NCBI RefSeq assembly: GCF_002116905.1
Contig: NZ_CP015118.1
Coordinates: forward strand, 2,728,001 to 2,792,000
From: Piscinibacter gummiphilus
GTDB taxonomy: Bacteria; Pseudomonadota; Gammaproteobacteria; Burkholderiales; Burkholderiaceae_C
Length of the DNA: 64,000 bases
Reading direction: 5' to 3'
The notes beneath the pieces are model-generated. The model made no database searches. It saw nothing but the letters and a program-made list of their open reading frames with translations, and was not told the DNA's origin. Positions within the stretch are counted from its first letter, which is position 1. Every line of letters starts with the position of its first letter. Shown here one piece after another: positions 9,062 through 16,490 of the stretch. A program made the translations under genes and the position numbers.

Positions 9062-9526
9062 ATGGTTCAGATCCACGTTCGAGGCCGGCGGGTGGCGCCG
9101 GCGTTCTGCATGGCCCGCGCGGTCGCCCTCGGCTTGGCCGTCGTGTCGACGAACCTCGCGGCACAAGTCGGAGGGCAGGGGCCCCAGTCGCCCTACGAGG
9201 TCGTGTGGGCCCTCTATGTCGTGACCGACGGCGGCCAGACGCGGTGCCGGCATGCGCCCGCGGAGGTCGCCTCCGCCCACCAGCGCGCCGTGTCCGGCTT
9301 GTCCCGGCGCCATCCGCGCCTGCTGTCGCTGGTTCGCGCGTCGCCGCACTACGAGACGGCGCGCGATCACTTTGCCCGCACGACGGCGTACGACCCCGTG
9401 CGGGACACGCCGGAGACCCTGGTCCCCGAGTGCGAGGTGGCCGCCGGGGTGCTGAAGCTGATGACGGATGGCCGGGCGGGGCTTGCCGAGGTGCGCCGCT
9501 ACGAAGCCACCCTGATGCGGCGTTGA
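9062..9526 (+). CDS. Secreted protein of unknown function
   Basis: A 154-residue protein with no family I recognise. The ATG at 9062 has GGGGAGG about 6 nt upstream, which decides the start over the ATG at 9041. An Arg-rich N-terminus is followed by a hydrophobic segment ending in STNLAAQ, likely a signal peptide. The mature part is Arg- and Ala-rich with two cysteines (TRCRHAP and PECEVAAG), which could pair in the periplasm. It sits alone between dut and the convergent slyD gene. Confidence 0.62.
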   Translation: MVQIHVRGRRVAPAFCMARAVALGLAVVSTNLAAQVGGQGPQSPYEVVWALYVVTDGGQTRCRHAPAEVASAHQRAVSGLSRRHPRLLSLVRASPHYETARDHFARTTAYDPVRDTPETLVPECEVAAGVLKLMTDGRAGLAEVRRYEATLMRR

Positions 9527-9542
9527 ACCGGCGCGTGGCCGG

Positions 9543-10064
9543 TCAGTGCAGCTTGTCGCTCGGCGGTGCGGTCTGCAGCACCGTGATGCCGCCTGTGCTC
9601 ACCGAGCCGTTCTCGATCTCGTCTTCGGTGGCCTCGCGCACGTCGAGCACCTTCAGGTCGAGGCGCAGCGCGATGCCGGCCAGCGGGTGGTTGCCGTCGA
9701 GCACCACGTGCGACGGGTACACCTCGGTGACCGTGTAGATGGCGTCCTTCGCGAGGCCTTCGGTCTTCGCGCCCGGGGGCGGGCCGTCGAACTGCATGCC
9801 GGCTTCCACGGCTTCGGGGAAGATGGCGCGGTCTTCGAAGAACACCAGCTCGGGCTCGTAGTCGCCGAAGGCGTGTTCGGGTTCGAGGTGCAGCTGCGTG
9901 GCGAAGCCCGTTTCCTGGCCGACCAGGGCCTCCTCGACCTTGGCGAGCAGGTCGTCGCCGCCGACGAAAAATTCCACCGGGGCCTCGAGTTCGTCGATGA
10001 CGTGGCCCTGGGTGTCTTCGAGTCGCCAGGTGAGGCTGACGACGCAGGGGGAGGAGATGAGCAT
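9543..10064 (-). CDS. slyD: FKBP-type peptidyl-prolyl cis-trans isomerase, SlyD-like
   Basis: Catalyses prolyl isomerisation and acts as a chaperone. SlyD proteins have an FKBP domain interrupted by an insert-in-flap (IF) chaperone domain. Here the FKBP core begins VVSLTWRLEDTQGHVIDE, followed by EFFVGGDDLLAKVEEAL, and the IF region lies around HLEPEHAFGDYEPELVF. The His- and Cys-rich nickel-binding tail of E. coli SlyD is absent, so a metallochaperone role is unlikely. The start is taken at the Met of MLISSPCVV; an upstream in-frame ATG at 10082 would add six residues. Known homologs help fold and deliver hydrogenase or Tat substrates, but nothing here shows that. Confidence 0.88.
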   Translation of the reverse strand: MLISSPCVVSLTWRLEDTQGHVIDELEAPVEFFVGGDDLLAKVEEALVGQETGFATQLHLEPEHAFGDYEPELVFFEDRAIFPEAVEAGMQFDGPPPGAKTEGLAKDAIYTVTEVYPSHVVLDGNHPLAGIALRLDLKVLDVREATEDEIENGSVSTGGITVLQTAPPSDKLH

Positions 10065-10099
10065 CGGGCAATGATCGCACAAGATCGCACAATGGCGGG

Positions 10100-11221
10100 A
10101 TGGACACCACCCGACCCACCCCGTTGCTGGGCGACCTCTCGCCCGAAGAATTCATGCGCCGCCACTGGCAGAAGAAGCCGTTGCTCGTGCGCCAGGCCGT
10201 GCCCGGCGGCGCCGCGCTGCAGACCCGTGCCGAGCTGTTCGCGCTCGCCGGGCGCGACGGCGTCGAGTCGCGCCTGATCGTCCACGAGGGCGACGGCTGG
10301 ACGCTGCGCCACGGCCCCATTGCCCGGCGCGCCTTCCCGAAGGTCGACCAGCCGAAGTGGACCGTGCTGGTGCAGGGCGTCGACCTGCACGTGGACGCCG
10401 CGCACGAGCTGCTCTCGCGCTTCCGTTTCGTGCCCGACGCGCGCCTCGACGACCTGATGATCTCGTGGGCGAGCGACGGCGGCGGCGTGGGCCCGCACGT
10501 CGATTCCTACGACGTGTTCCTGCTGCAGGTGCAGGGCCGGCGCCGCTGGCGCATCGGGCGGCTGCGCGACGCGACGCTCGTGCCGGACGTGCCGCTGCGC
10601 ATCCTCCAGAACTTCGAGCCCGAGCAGGAGTGGTTGCTGGAGCCGGGCGACATGCTGTACCTGCCGCCGGGCTGGGCCCACGACGGCGTGGCGGAAGGGG
10701 AGTGCATGACGGCGTCCATCGGCTTCCGTGCGCCGCCAAAGGAGATCCTCGGCCGCGAGGTGCTCCAGCGCGTGCTGGACGCCGCCGAGGAGCCCGAGCG
10801 CGACGTGCTGTACCAGGACAAGGCCCAGCCCGCGACGCTGTCGCCCGGGCGCATCCCCGCCGGGCTGCAGGACTTCGCGGCCGAGTCGGTGGCCCGCCTG
10901 CTCAAGGACCCGAAGGCGCTCGAGTGTGCGCTGGGTGAACTCCTGACGGAGCCCAAGCCGAACGTCTGGTTCGACCCCTCGGACGTGCTGCCGGTGGGCT
11001 CGGGCGTGCGCCTCGACCGCCGCACGCGGATGATGTATGACGATCATCATGTCTTCATCAACGGCGAATCGTTCAAGGCCGGCGGGCGCGACGCGAAGCT
11101 GATGCGGCACCTCGCCGATGCGCGCGAACTCGGTGCCGCGCAGGTGCGCCAGTTGAGCGATGATGCGCTCGACCTGCTCGACGAGTGGGTCGAGTCCGGC
11201 TGGGCGCACGCGCTCGCCTGA
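10100..11221 (+). CDS. roxA: JmjC-type ribosomal oxygenase (RoxA/YcfD-like)
   Basis: A 373-residue Fe(II)/2-oxoglutarate oxygenase of the cupin/JmjC type. YcfD/RoxA hydroxylates an arginine of ribosomal protein uL16. The iron ligands are His133 and Asp135 in GPHVDSYDVF and His194 in PPGWAHDGV. The N-terminal LSPEEFMRRHWQKKPLLVRQ is typical of the family. The C-terminal third forms the dimerisation and winged-helix region. It is divergent from slyD with 35 nt between the start codons. Target identity is inferred from family. Confidence 0.9.
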   Translation: MDTTRPTPLLGDLSPEEFMRRHWQKKPLLVRQAVPGGAALQTRAELFALAGRDGVESRLIVHEGDGWTLRHGPIARRAFPKVDQPKWTVLVQGVDLHVDAAHELLSRFRFVPDARLDDLMISWASDGGGVGPHVDSYDVFLLQVQGRRRWRIGRLRDATLVPDVPLRILQNFEPEQEWLLEPGDMLYLPPGWAHDGVAEGECMTASIGFRAPPKEILGREVLQRVLDAAEEPERDVLYQDKAQPATLSPGRIPAGLQDFAAESVARLLKDPKALECALGELLTEPKPNVWFDPSDVLPVGSGVRLDRRTRMMYDDHHVFINGESFKAGGRDAKLMRHLADARELGAAQVRQLSDDALDLLDEWVESGWAHALA

Positions 11222-11265
11222 CACACCGACGCCACATTCCATCGCCACGATACGAAGGGACCGCC

Positions 11266-11757
11266 GTGACCGCCGAACCCACCCACCGCATGCTGTCGTC
11301 GCGCAGCGAATTCCACGAGGCCCTGCGGGCCGCGTTCGATCGTGTCGCGACCGCGGGCTGCAGGGAGATCTGGCTCTGCGACACGGACTTCGCCGACTGG
11401 CCGCTGGGCGAGATCGCCGTGGTCGACAGCCTCACGCGATGGGCCATGGCCCATCGCAAGCTGGTGGTGCTCGCGCAGCACTACGACGACATCGTGCGCA
11501 GGCATCCGCGCTGGGTGAACTTCCGCAGGCAGTGGTCGCATGTGGTGGAGTGCCGTGCGCTCGAAGAGGTCGAGCCCGGTGCGATGCCATCGATGTTCCT
11601 CGCGCCGGGTGTGGTCACGGTGCGCCTGTTCGACCCGGAGCACTACCGCGCGAGCGTGTCCACGGAGGCTGCGGATGCGGTGCGTGCGAAGGAAGCGCTT
11701 GACGTCGTTTTGCAACGATCGAACGAGGCGTTTCCGGCGACAACGCTGGGTCTGTAG
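11266..11757 (+). CDS. Conserved protein of unknown function
   Basis: A 163-residue soluble protein with no named family I can assign. GTG 11266 is chosen because GAAGGGA lies about 6 nt upstream; an in-frame upstream start would overlap roxA. Notable segments are SRSEFHEALRAAFDRVA, EIWLCDTDFADWPLGE and LVVLAQHYDDIVRRHPRW. The alternating pattern resembles the half-repeats of phospholipase-D-like domains, but no HKD motif is present. It trails roxA by 44 nt, so co-transcription is likely. Function unknown. Confidence 0.7.
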   Translation: MTAEPTHRMLSSRSEFHEALRAAFDRVATAGCREIWLCDTDFADWPLGEIAVVDSLTRWAMAHRKLVVLAQHYDDIVRRHPRWVNFRRQWSHVVECRALEEVEPGAMPSMFLAPGVVTVRLFDPEHYRASVSTEAADAVRAKEALDVVLQRSNEAFPATTLGL

Positions 11758-11768
11758 GGAATGTCCCT

Positions 11769-11785
11769 AACATGCATATAATGTT
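11769..11785 (+). promoter_or_regulatory. TATAAT -10 element inside a small inverted repeat
   Basis: A perfect TATAAT at 11777-11782 lies between AACAT (11769-11773) and ATGTT (11781-11785), which are inverted copies. I see no good -35. It is probably the start of the leader of the Ala-rich lipoprotein at 11920, giving an RNA leader of about 130 nt. The inverted repeat around the -10 could be a repressor site. Confidence 0.42.
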
Positions 11786-11802
11786 GGGCTAGGCAATGCG
11801 AA

Positions 11803-11824
11803 GGCCCGAGTGATTTTTCGGGCC
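11803..11824 (+). other. Leader hairpin upstream of the first Ala-rich lipoprotein
   Basis: GGCCCGA at 11803-11809 pairs perfectly with TCGGGCC at 11818-11824 around an 8-nt loop. The loop carries the T-run rather than the sequence after the stem, so it does not look like a simple terminator. It lies about 95 nt before the start codon, with no other gene in between, and may be a 5' stabilising or regulatory structure. Confidence 0.4.
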
Positions 11825-11919
11825 GGAGAAGTTGGGGATCTGACTAGAGACGGGTTCCCACCATGACCGGTAATGTTCGACCCCCCGTTTCCCCTTCTGA
11901 CCTTATTGAGGATTAAAAA

Positions 11920-12168
11920 ATGAACAAGTCGCTTCTGATCGCCACCCTGGTTGCCGCCGCTGCCCTCGCCGCCTGCGGCAAGAAGGAAGAAGCTGCTCCT
12001 GCCGCCCCGGCGCCGGTCGCTGAAGTCGCTTCGGCTCCCGCTGCTGAAGCCGCCGCTTCGGCCGCTGACGCTTCCGCTTCGGCTGCTGACGCTTCGGCCT
12101 CCGCTGCTGCTGGCGCCGCTGACGCTGCCGCTTCGGCCGCCACGGACGCCGCTTCGGCCGCCAAGTAA
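11920..12168 (+). CDS. Small Ala/Ser-rich lipoprotein, copy 1
   Basis: An 82-residue protein with a lipoprotein signal: hydrophobic segment, then LAAC with the lipidated Cys19. Gly at +2 rather than Asp suggests outer-membrane targeting. After GKKEE the rest is a low-complexity run of Ala, Ser, Asp and Glu (for example AADASASAADASASAAAG), likely an extended or helical tether. The first 18 residues nearly match those of the next gene. GAGG lies about 9 nt before the ATG. A terminator follows 20 nt after the stop, so it is its own unit. Function unknown. Confidence 0.8.
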   Translation: MNKSLLIATLVAAAALAACGKKEEAAPAAPAPVAEVASAPAAEAAASAADASASAADASASAAAGAADAAASAATDAASAAK

Positions 12169-12187
12169 GCAGGGCTTGTCCCGCGAG

Positions 12188-12214
12188 AAAGCCGTCCTCG
12201 GGCGGCTTTTTTTT
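12188..12214 (+). terminator. Rho-independent terminator after lipoprotein copy 1
   Basis: AAAGCCG at 12188-12194 pairs with CGGCTTT at 12203-12209, and the stem can extend inward through GTCC/GGGC with a wobble. A run of eight Ts follows from 12207. Its stem is nearly the same as the terminator after the second lipoprotein, so the downstream unit was duplicated too. Confidence 0.9.
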
Positions 12215-12246
12215 GGTCCCTGCTTCACATCGGGGATCACGCGGGA

Positions 12247-12294
12247 ATCAGGTCTCGGTGCTTGATTTGACACCGTCGAGCCTCGAGACCTGAT
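12247..12294 (+). repeat. 11-bp perfect inverted repeat in the gap before lipoprotein copy 2
   Basis: ATCAGGTCTCG at 12247-12257 is the exact inverse of CGAGACCTGAT at 12284-12294, with 26 nt between. The spacer contains a TTGACA (12267-12272). If that is a -35, the right arm covers the -10 region; if it is RNA, the arms form a hairpin about 55 nt before the start codon. It is too long and exact to be common by chance in 180 bp. Confidence 0.55.
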
Positions 12295-12348
12295 CCAGGT
12301 GTTCTTGACCCTTCTTCTTTGCACTTTTCTACTTGACGAGGAAACGAG

Positions 12349-12723
12349 ATGAACAAGTCGCTCCTGATGGCCACCCTGGTCGCTGCCGTTGCCCTTGCCG
12401 CCTGCGGCAAGAAGCCCGAAGAGGCCGCTGCGGCCGCTGTTGACGCCGCTTCCGCGGCGGCCGCTCCGGCGGTCGCTGCCGCCGCCTCGGCCGCCACCGA
12501 CGCTGCCGCTGCAGCCACCGATGCCGCGTCGGCCGCCACCGGCGCCGCTTCTGCTGCCGTGGACGCTGCTGCTGCCGGCGCCTCCGCCGCCGTGGGCGCG
12601 GCCACCGACGCGGCCGCGAACGCCGCCAACAAGGCCGCCGATGCCGCGAAGGACGCTGCCGACAAGGCCGCCGACGCCGCGAAGGATGCGGCCAACAAGG
12701 CTGCCGACGCCGCCAAGAAGTAA
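12349..12723 (+). CDS. Ala-rich lipoprotein with LEA-like 11-residue repeats, copy 2
   Basis: A 124-residue lipoprotein with the same signal as copy 1 (MNKSLLMATLVAAVALAAC, lipidated Cys19). The mature protein is about 60 percent Ala. The last 35 residues repeat an 11-residue unit, AADAAKDAADK, with regular Lys and Asp positions, the kind of amphipathic helix seen in group 3 LEA proteins. That suggests a long helix on the outer membrane, possibly a spacer, a stress protectant or a murein tether. Those roles are guesses. GAGGAAACGAG precedes the ATG. Start and signal are firm; function is unknown. Confidence 0.82.
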   Translation: MNKSLLMATLVAAVALAACGKKPEEAAAAAVDAASAAAAPAVAAAASAATDAAAAATDAASAATGAASAAVDAAAAGASAAVGAATDAAANAANKAADAAKDAADKAADAAKDAANKAADAAKK

Positions 12724-12744
12724 AACCCGGCAGTCGGTCCGACG

Positions 12745-12772
12745 AAAGCCGCCTTCGGGCGGCTTTTTCTTT
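12745..12772 (+). terminator. Rho-independent terminator after lipoprotein copy 2
   Basis: AAAGCCGCC (12745-12753), a UUCG-type TTCG loop and GGCGGCTTT (12758-12766) make a perfect 9-bp stem, followed by TTTCTTT. It lies between two convergent genes. Confidence 0.92.
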
Positions 12773-12773
12773 G

Positions 12774-13550
12774 TCAGCGCAGGTCCAGCCAGCCGAAGCC
12801 CATCGCGGCACTGGCCACGATGAAGTCGTCCGCGTCGCCGCCCGTGGTCGCGGCGAGCACGCCGCGCACGAGCTCCGGCGTGTTGTTCTGTTCGCTGAGG
12901 TGGGCGGCCGCCACGTGGCGCAGGCCGTCGTGCAGCACCGCGGCGAGGATCTCGGCCGCGGTGTCGTTGGCCAGGTGGCCCAGCTGGCCGCCGATGCGTG
13001 CCTTCAGTGGCCAGGGGTAGCTGGACCGCGCGAGCATGTCGCGGTCGTGGTTGAACTCGAGGAGCAGCGCGTCGCAGCGTTGCAGGTGGCCGAGCAGGTG
13101 AGGGGTGGCGATGCCGGCGTCGGTGAGCACACCGAGCTTCGAGGCACCGTCGGAGAAGCACAGCTGCAGCGGTTCGTGCGCGTCGTGGGGCACGGTGAAC
13201 GGCGTCAGCTGCAGGTCGCCCACGGCGATGGGCTCGCCATCGCGCGCGAAGTTCGGCAACACGGGGATCTCGGGCTCGCCGATGGCGCGCCAGGTGCCGC
13301 GGCTGGTCCACAGCGGCACGCCGTGGCGGCGCACCAGCGTGGCCGCGCAGCCCACGTGGTCGCCGTGTTCGTGTGTGACGAACACGGCGTCGAGGTCGGA
13401 GGGGGTGAGGCCGATGCGCGCGAGGCGCGTGGCCAGCTCGCGGAGCGAGAAGCCACAGTCGACCAGCACGCGGGTCGTGGTGGTGCCACTCGTGGCCTCC
13501 ACGAGCGTGGCATTGCCCGAACTGCCGCTGCCCAGGCTGCAGAAGCGCAT
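12774..13550 (-). CDS. MBL-fold metallohydrolase (YycJ/WalJ-like)
   Basis: A 258-residue metallo-beta-lactamase-fold enzyme. The metal motif is His60, His62, Asp64, His65 in VTHEHGDHVG, with further metal ligands expected in TVPHDAHEP and near LLEFNHD. The N-terminus MRFCSLGSGSSGNATLVE is typical of the YycJ/WalJ group, a 5'-exonuclease or hydrolase family. The start is placed at the second of two adjacent ATGs (13550 or 13553). It is the last gene of the dapA-bamC-MBL operon, an arrangement common in Burkholderiales. The substrate is unknown. Confidence 0.88.
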   Translation of the reverse strand: MRFCSLGSGSSGNATLVEATSGTTTTRVLVDCGFSLRELATRLARIGLTPSDLDAVFVTHEHGDHVGCAATLVRRHGVPLWTSRGTWRAIGEPEIPVLPNFARDGEPIAVGDLQLTPFTVPHDAHEPLQLCFSDGASKLGVLTDAGIATPHLLGHLQRCDALLLEFNHDRDMLARSSYPWPLKARIGGQLGHLANDTAAEILAAVLHDGLRHVAAAHLSEQNNTPELVRGVLAATTGGDADDFIVASAAMGFGWLDLR

Positions 13551-13584
13551 CATGGGTCGATGCGCCTCCCCGCGCCCGCCGTGT

Positions 13585-14793
13585 TTACTTGAGCTCGTCG
13601 ACCAGGAAGCGGACGATGCGCTGGCCCGCTTCGCCGTTCTCCGGAGCACCCGAGGCGTTGAGCACGGACACCTCGGTGGTGTCGCCCTCGCTCTTGACCA
13701 GCACGCGGTAGCGCACCAGGGCGTTGTCCGCCTGCTTCTTGCCGCTGCCGAACCAGCGCGACAGGAAGCCCGGTTCCTCGCGGCCCGCGCTCGCCGGGTC
13801 GACGTAGCGCACGAAGTAGAGGCCCTGCGTGCGGTCGCGGTCTTCGACCGTGAAGCCGCTGCGGTCGAGCGCGAGGCCCACGCGGCGCCAGGCGCGGTCG
13901 AAGGTGTCGTCGACCTGCGCGGTGGCGGCCGGACGGCCCTCGAGGGCGCGGGCGCGCGCCGGCACGGCCGGGGCGGGTGCGGCGACGGCGGCCTGGGCCT
14001 GCTCGGCCTTCACGCCGAACTTGATCATCATCAGCGAGTAGATCTCGCCTTCGAGCTGGAAGTCGCGTGCACGCGGCTCCCACACGGACTGGTCCTTCTG
14101 CGGGCCCCCGAAGAACTCTTCCATGCCGCGCTGCGTCAGGTAGATTTCCGAGCCGGTGCCCGTGGGCGAACGTTCGACGCGCACGCGGAACTTGTCGAGC
14201 GTGTTGGTGGAGTACAGCACGTCGAGCACCTTGCCCACGTACTTGCGCAGCAGGTCGGCCGGCAGCTTGGCGCGGTTCTCGGCCCACTCGGTTTCCATCA
14301 CGCCGATCTCGGGGCGGTCGACCACGAGGGCGAGCGAACGTTCCTGCCAGAAGGCCTGGAGCTGCGGCCACAGCTGCTCGGGCGTCATCGGCACGACCAG
14401 GTAGCGCTGGTTGCCGAGGCGCTCGAGGCGCACTTCACCGACGGACGACGGCGCGACGGTGTTGGCGCCGGACGTCACGCCGGGGGCCGCCGGGGTGGCG
14501 GCGGCCGCCTGGAACTCGGAGGCGCTGACGGCGCCACGCGCCGCGGACGGCTGGTAGCGGTTGTCGGTGGACAGCTGGGTCAGGTCGGGCGGGACCTCGA
14601 GCGTCTTGCCCTTGGCCGCATTGCCGCGGTAGTCGACCTTGTCGCCGCCCATGAAATCGGCGAGGGACGAACAACCGGACAGGCCCACGGCGAGTGCCAC
14701 GGCGAGCGAGACGGAGCGCAGGGGCAGGCGCGTGGGCTGGTTCGCGGTCGGGCGGGAGGAAAGGGTCACGTTGTTCATCTCCGGGGAGCACAT
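13585..14793 (-). CDS. bamC: Outer membrane assembly lipoprotein BamC
   Basis: Accessory lipoprotein of the BAM complex that inserts beta-barrels into the outer membrane. The signal peptide ends at LSGC, making Cys41 the lipidated residue, and the segment after it has the Asp/Tyr-rich start (GGDKVDYRGNAAKG) that lies across BamD in known structures. Two helix-grip domains follow. The annotated ATG at 14793 and the ATG at 14778 are both in frame; GGAG sits against the second, so the start is unsure. It follows dapA, as in many proteobacteria where the gene was first named nlpB or dapX. Confidence 0.93.
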   Translation of the reverse strand: MCSPEMNNVTLSSRPTANQPTRLPLRSVSLAVALAVGLSGCSSLADFMGGDKVDYRGNAAKGKTLEVPPDLTQLSTDNRYQPSAARGAVSASEFQAAAATPAAPGVTSGANTVAPSSVGEVRLERLGNQRYLVVPMTPEQLWPQLQAFWQERSLALVVDRPEIGVMETEWAENRAKLPADLLRKYVGKVLDVLYSTNTLDKFRVRVERSPTGTGSEIYLTQRGMEEFFGGPQKDQSVWEPRARDFQLEGEIYSLMMIKFGVKAEQAQAAVAAPAPAVPARARALEGRPAATAQVDDTFDRAWRRVGLALDRSGFTVEDRDRTQGLYFVRYVDPASAGREEPGFLSRWFGSGKKQADNALVRYRVLVKSEGDTTEVSVLNASGAPENGEAGQRIVRFLVDELK

Positions 14794-14874
14794 GCGGGTT
14801 CGGCGGGGCCTGGAAGGCCCGCCAGGGACCGAGGAAAAGGGGTGGATGGCGCGGCGCGAAGCACCGCGCCGGGG

Positions 14875-15756
14875 TCAGATGAGACCCGAGTCGCGCAGCG
14901 CTTGTTCCACCGTCTTGCGGCCTGCTTCCGTGAGCGGCACGATCGGCAGGCGCAGCGTCTCGCCGCACAGGCCCAGCTTCGCCATGGCGAACTTGGTGGG
15001 GGCGGGGCTCGATTCGACGAACAGGTGCTTGTGCAGCGGCAGCAGCTTCAGGTGCAGCTCGGCGGCTTCGCGGGCCTTGCCGGCCAGCGCGAGCTTGCAC
15101 AGCTCGTGCATCTGTCGGGGCGCCACGTTGGCGGTGACGCTCACGTTGCCGTGGCCGCCCAGCAGCATCAGGGCGACGGCGGTGGAGTCGTCGCCGGAAT
15201 AGATCGAGAAGCCCTTCGGGGCCTGCTTGATCAGCCAGCCGGCGCGTTCGATGCTGCCCGTGGCCTCCTTGATGCCGATGATGCCGGGCACTTCGGCCAG
15301 GCGCAGGGCGGTCTCGACCTGCATGTCCGCGACGGTGCGGCCGGGCACGTTGTAGAGCACCATCGGGATGTCCGCGGCTTCGGCGATGGCCTTGAAGTGC
15401 GCGTAGATGCCGTCCTGCGAGGGCTTGTTGTAGTAGGGGACGACCGACAGCGTGCAGTCGGCGCCCGCCTTCTTCGCGAAACGCGAGAGCTCGATGGCCT
15501 CGTGCGTGGAGTTCGCGCCGGTGCCGGCCATGATGGGCACGCGTCCCTTGGCCTGCTCCACCGACACGCGGATGATCTCGCAGTGCTCCTCGACGGACAC
15601 GACGGGCGACTCGCCCGTGGTGCCCACGACGGCGATGCAATCGGTGCCTTCGGCGATGTGCCAGTCGATCAGGCGGCGCAGCGCCGGGTAATCGACGCTG
15701 CCGTCTTCCTGCATCGGCGTGACGAGTGCGACGATGCTGCCAACAATGGGTTTCAT
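14875..15756 (-). CDS. dapA: 4-hydroxy-tetrahydrodipicolinate synthase
   Basis: Condenses pyruvate with aspartate semialdehyde, the first committed step to lysine and meso-diaminopimelate. The TIM-barrel of 293 residues is normal length. Lys163 in GIKEATGS forms the Schiff base with pyruvate; Tyr135 in MVLYNVPGR is the proton relay; GTTGES near residue 45 binds substrate carboxylate. It is the first gene of the dapA-bamC-MBL operon. Confidence 0.97.
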   Translation of the reverse strand: MKPIVGSIVALVTPMQEDGSVDYPALRRLIDWHIAEGTDCIAVVGTTGESPVVSVEEHCEIIRVSVEQAKGRVPIMAGTGANSTHEAIELSRFAKKAGADCTLSVVPYYNKPSQDGIYAHFKAIAEAADIPMVLYNVPGRTVADMQVETALRLAEVPGIIGIKEATGSIERAGWLIKQAPKGFSIYSGDDSTAVALMLLGGHGNVSVTANVAPRQMHELCKLALAGKAREAAELHLKLLPLHKHLFVESSPAPTKFAMAKLGLCGETLRLPIVPLTEAGRKTVEQALRDSGLI

Positions 15757-15783
15757 TCGGATGTTCCTCGGAATCCGCCGATT

Positions 15784-16353
15784 TTACTCACCCTCGGAGG
15801 AGGCGGGGGAATCCGGAGTCTCCAGCAGTTCACGGCGCAGCGGATCCGGTCCGTTCGCGTGGGTCCGGCGGGCCGCCAGACGCTGAACGAGCCGGGGCGG
15901 CTCCGGGAGGAAACCGTGCTCGTACGCCACGGCGCGCAGGCCCTTCGCCGCGGCCAGCAGTTCGCCTTCGTGCAGCAGGAATTCGGGGTTCCTCGGCCGG
16001 CCGAAGCCCCCGTTTCCGATTGCAAAGGTTTCGTAAAGAAGGAGGCCGCCCTCGGCCACGCTGTCCATGATGACCGGCAGCAGCGGGCGCCAGAGGTAGT
16101 TCGTGACGACGACGGTGTCGAAGCGGCGGCCCGCGAGCGGCCACGGGCCCGCCTCGATGTCGGCCAGCACCACCTCCGCCACGTCGGCCAGGCCCGCGGT
16201 GGCCTCGGCGTCGCGGTCGAGGGCGGTCACGGCATGGCCGCGCGCGGCGAACCAGCGCACATGGCGGCCGGAGCCGCAGGCCACGTCGAGCACGGTGCCA
16301 CCGGCGGGGGCGAGGTGCGACCAGCGGCGCACCCAGTCGGAGGGTTCGGCCAT
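15784..16353 (-). CDS. SAM-dependent methyltransferase
   Basis: A 189-residue class I methyltransferase. The SAM-binding motif is VLDVACGSGRH at about residues 21-31, with an acidic residue ending beta-2 in ALDRDAEA. The NYLWRPLLPVI segment after FDTVVVTNY and the late YETFAIGNGGFGRP resemble the TehB-like/YeaH-type group. The substrate cannot be told from sequence. It lies just upstream of dapA on the same strand, 27 nt away. Confidence 0.85.
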   Translation of the reverse strand: MAEPSDWVRRWSHLAPAGGTVLDVACGSGRHVRWFAARGHAVTALDRDAEATAGLADVAEVVLADIEAGPWPLAGRRFDTVVVTNYLWRPLLPVIMDSVAEGGLLLYETFAIGNGGFGRPRNPEFLLHEGELLAAAKGLRAVAYEHGFLPEPPRLVQRLAARRTHANGPDPLRRELLETPDSPASSEGE

Positions 16354-16358
16354 GTCCG

Positions 16359-16490
16359 TCAGAAGCAGTTCCAGAGCTGGTTGGCGAGCGTGAAGGCGAG
16401 GTCGGGGCGCAGGTAGGCCGCGAACACCGCGGCCAGCACGGCCCCCGCACCCAGCCAGATCGCACCGCGCCGCACCGCCGGGCTCCTCAT
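16359..16490 (-). CDS. 43-residue single-span membrane protein
   Basis: A small gene whose ATG overlaps the stop of the upstream MFS gene (ATGA, 16487-16490), so it should be translationally coupled. It has a positively charged start (MRSPAVRRG), one hydrophobic helix (AIWLGAGAVLAAVFAAYL) and a C-terminal RPDLAFTLANQLWNCF. I recall similar tiny proteins ending in a Leu-Ala-x-x-Leu-Trp-x-Cys-Phe pattern in other betaproteobacteria, but could not check. It fills the whole gap between the transporter and the methyltransferase. Function unknown. Confidence 0.62.
   Translation of the reverse strand: MRSPAVRRGAIWLGAGAVLAAVFAAYLRPDLAFTLANQLWNCF

Noticed and set aside
12267..12295. TTGACA in the spacer as a firm -35 for lipoprotein copy 2.
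   Set aside because: No convincing -10 at 16-18 nt spacing; only noted.
12237..12716. An Ala-rich open frame antisense to lipoprotein copy 2.
   Set aside because: Alternating GCC/GGC codons read Ala-rich on both strands; the plus-strand gene has the signal peptide and RBS.
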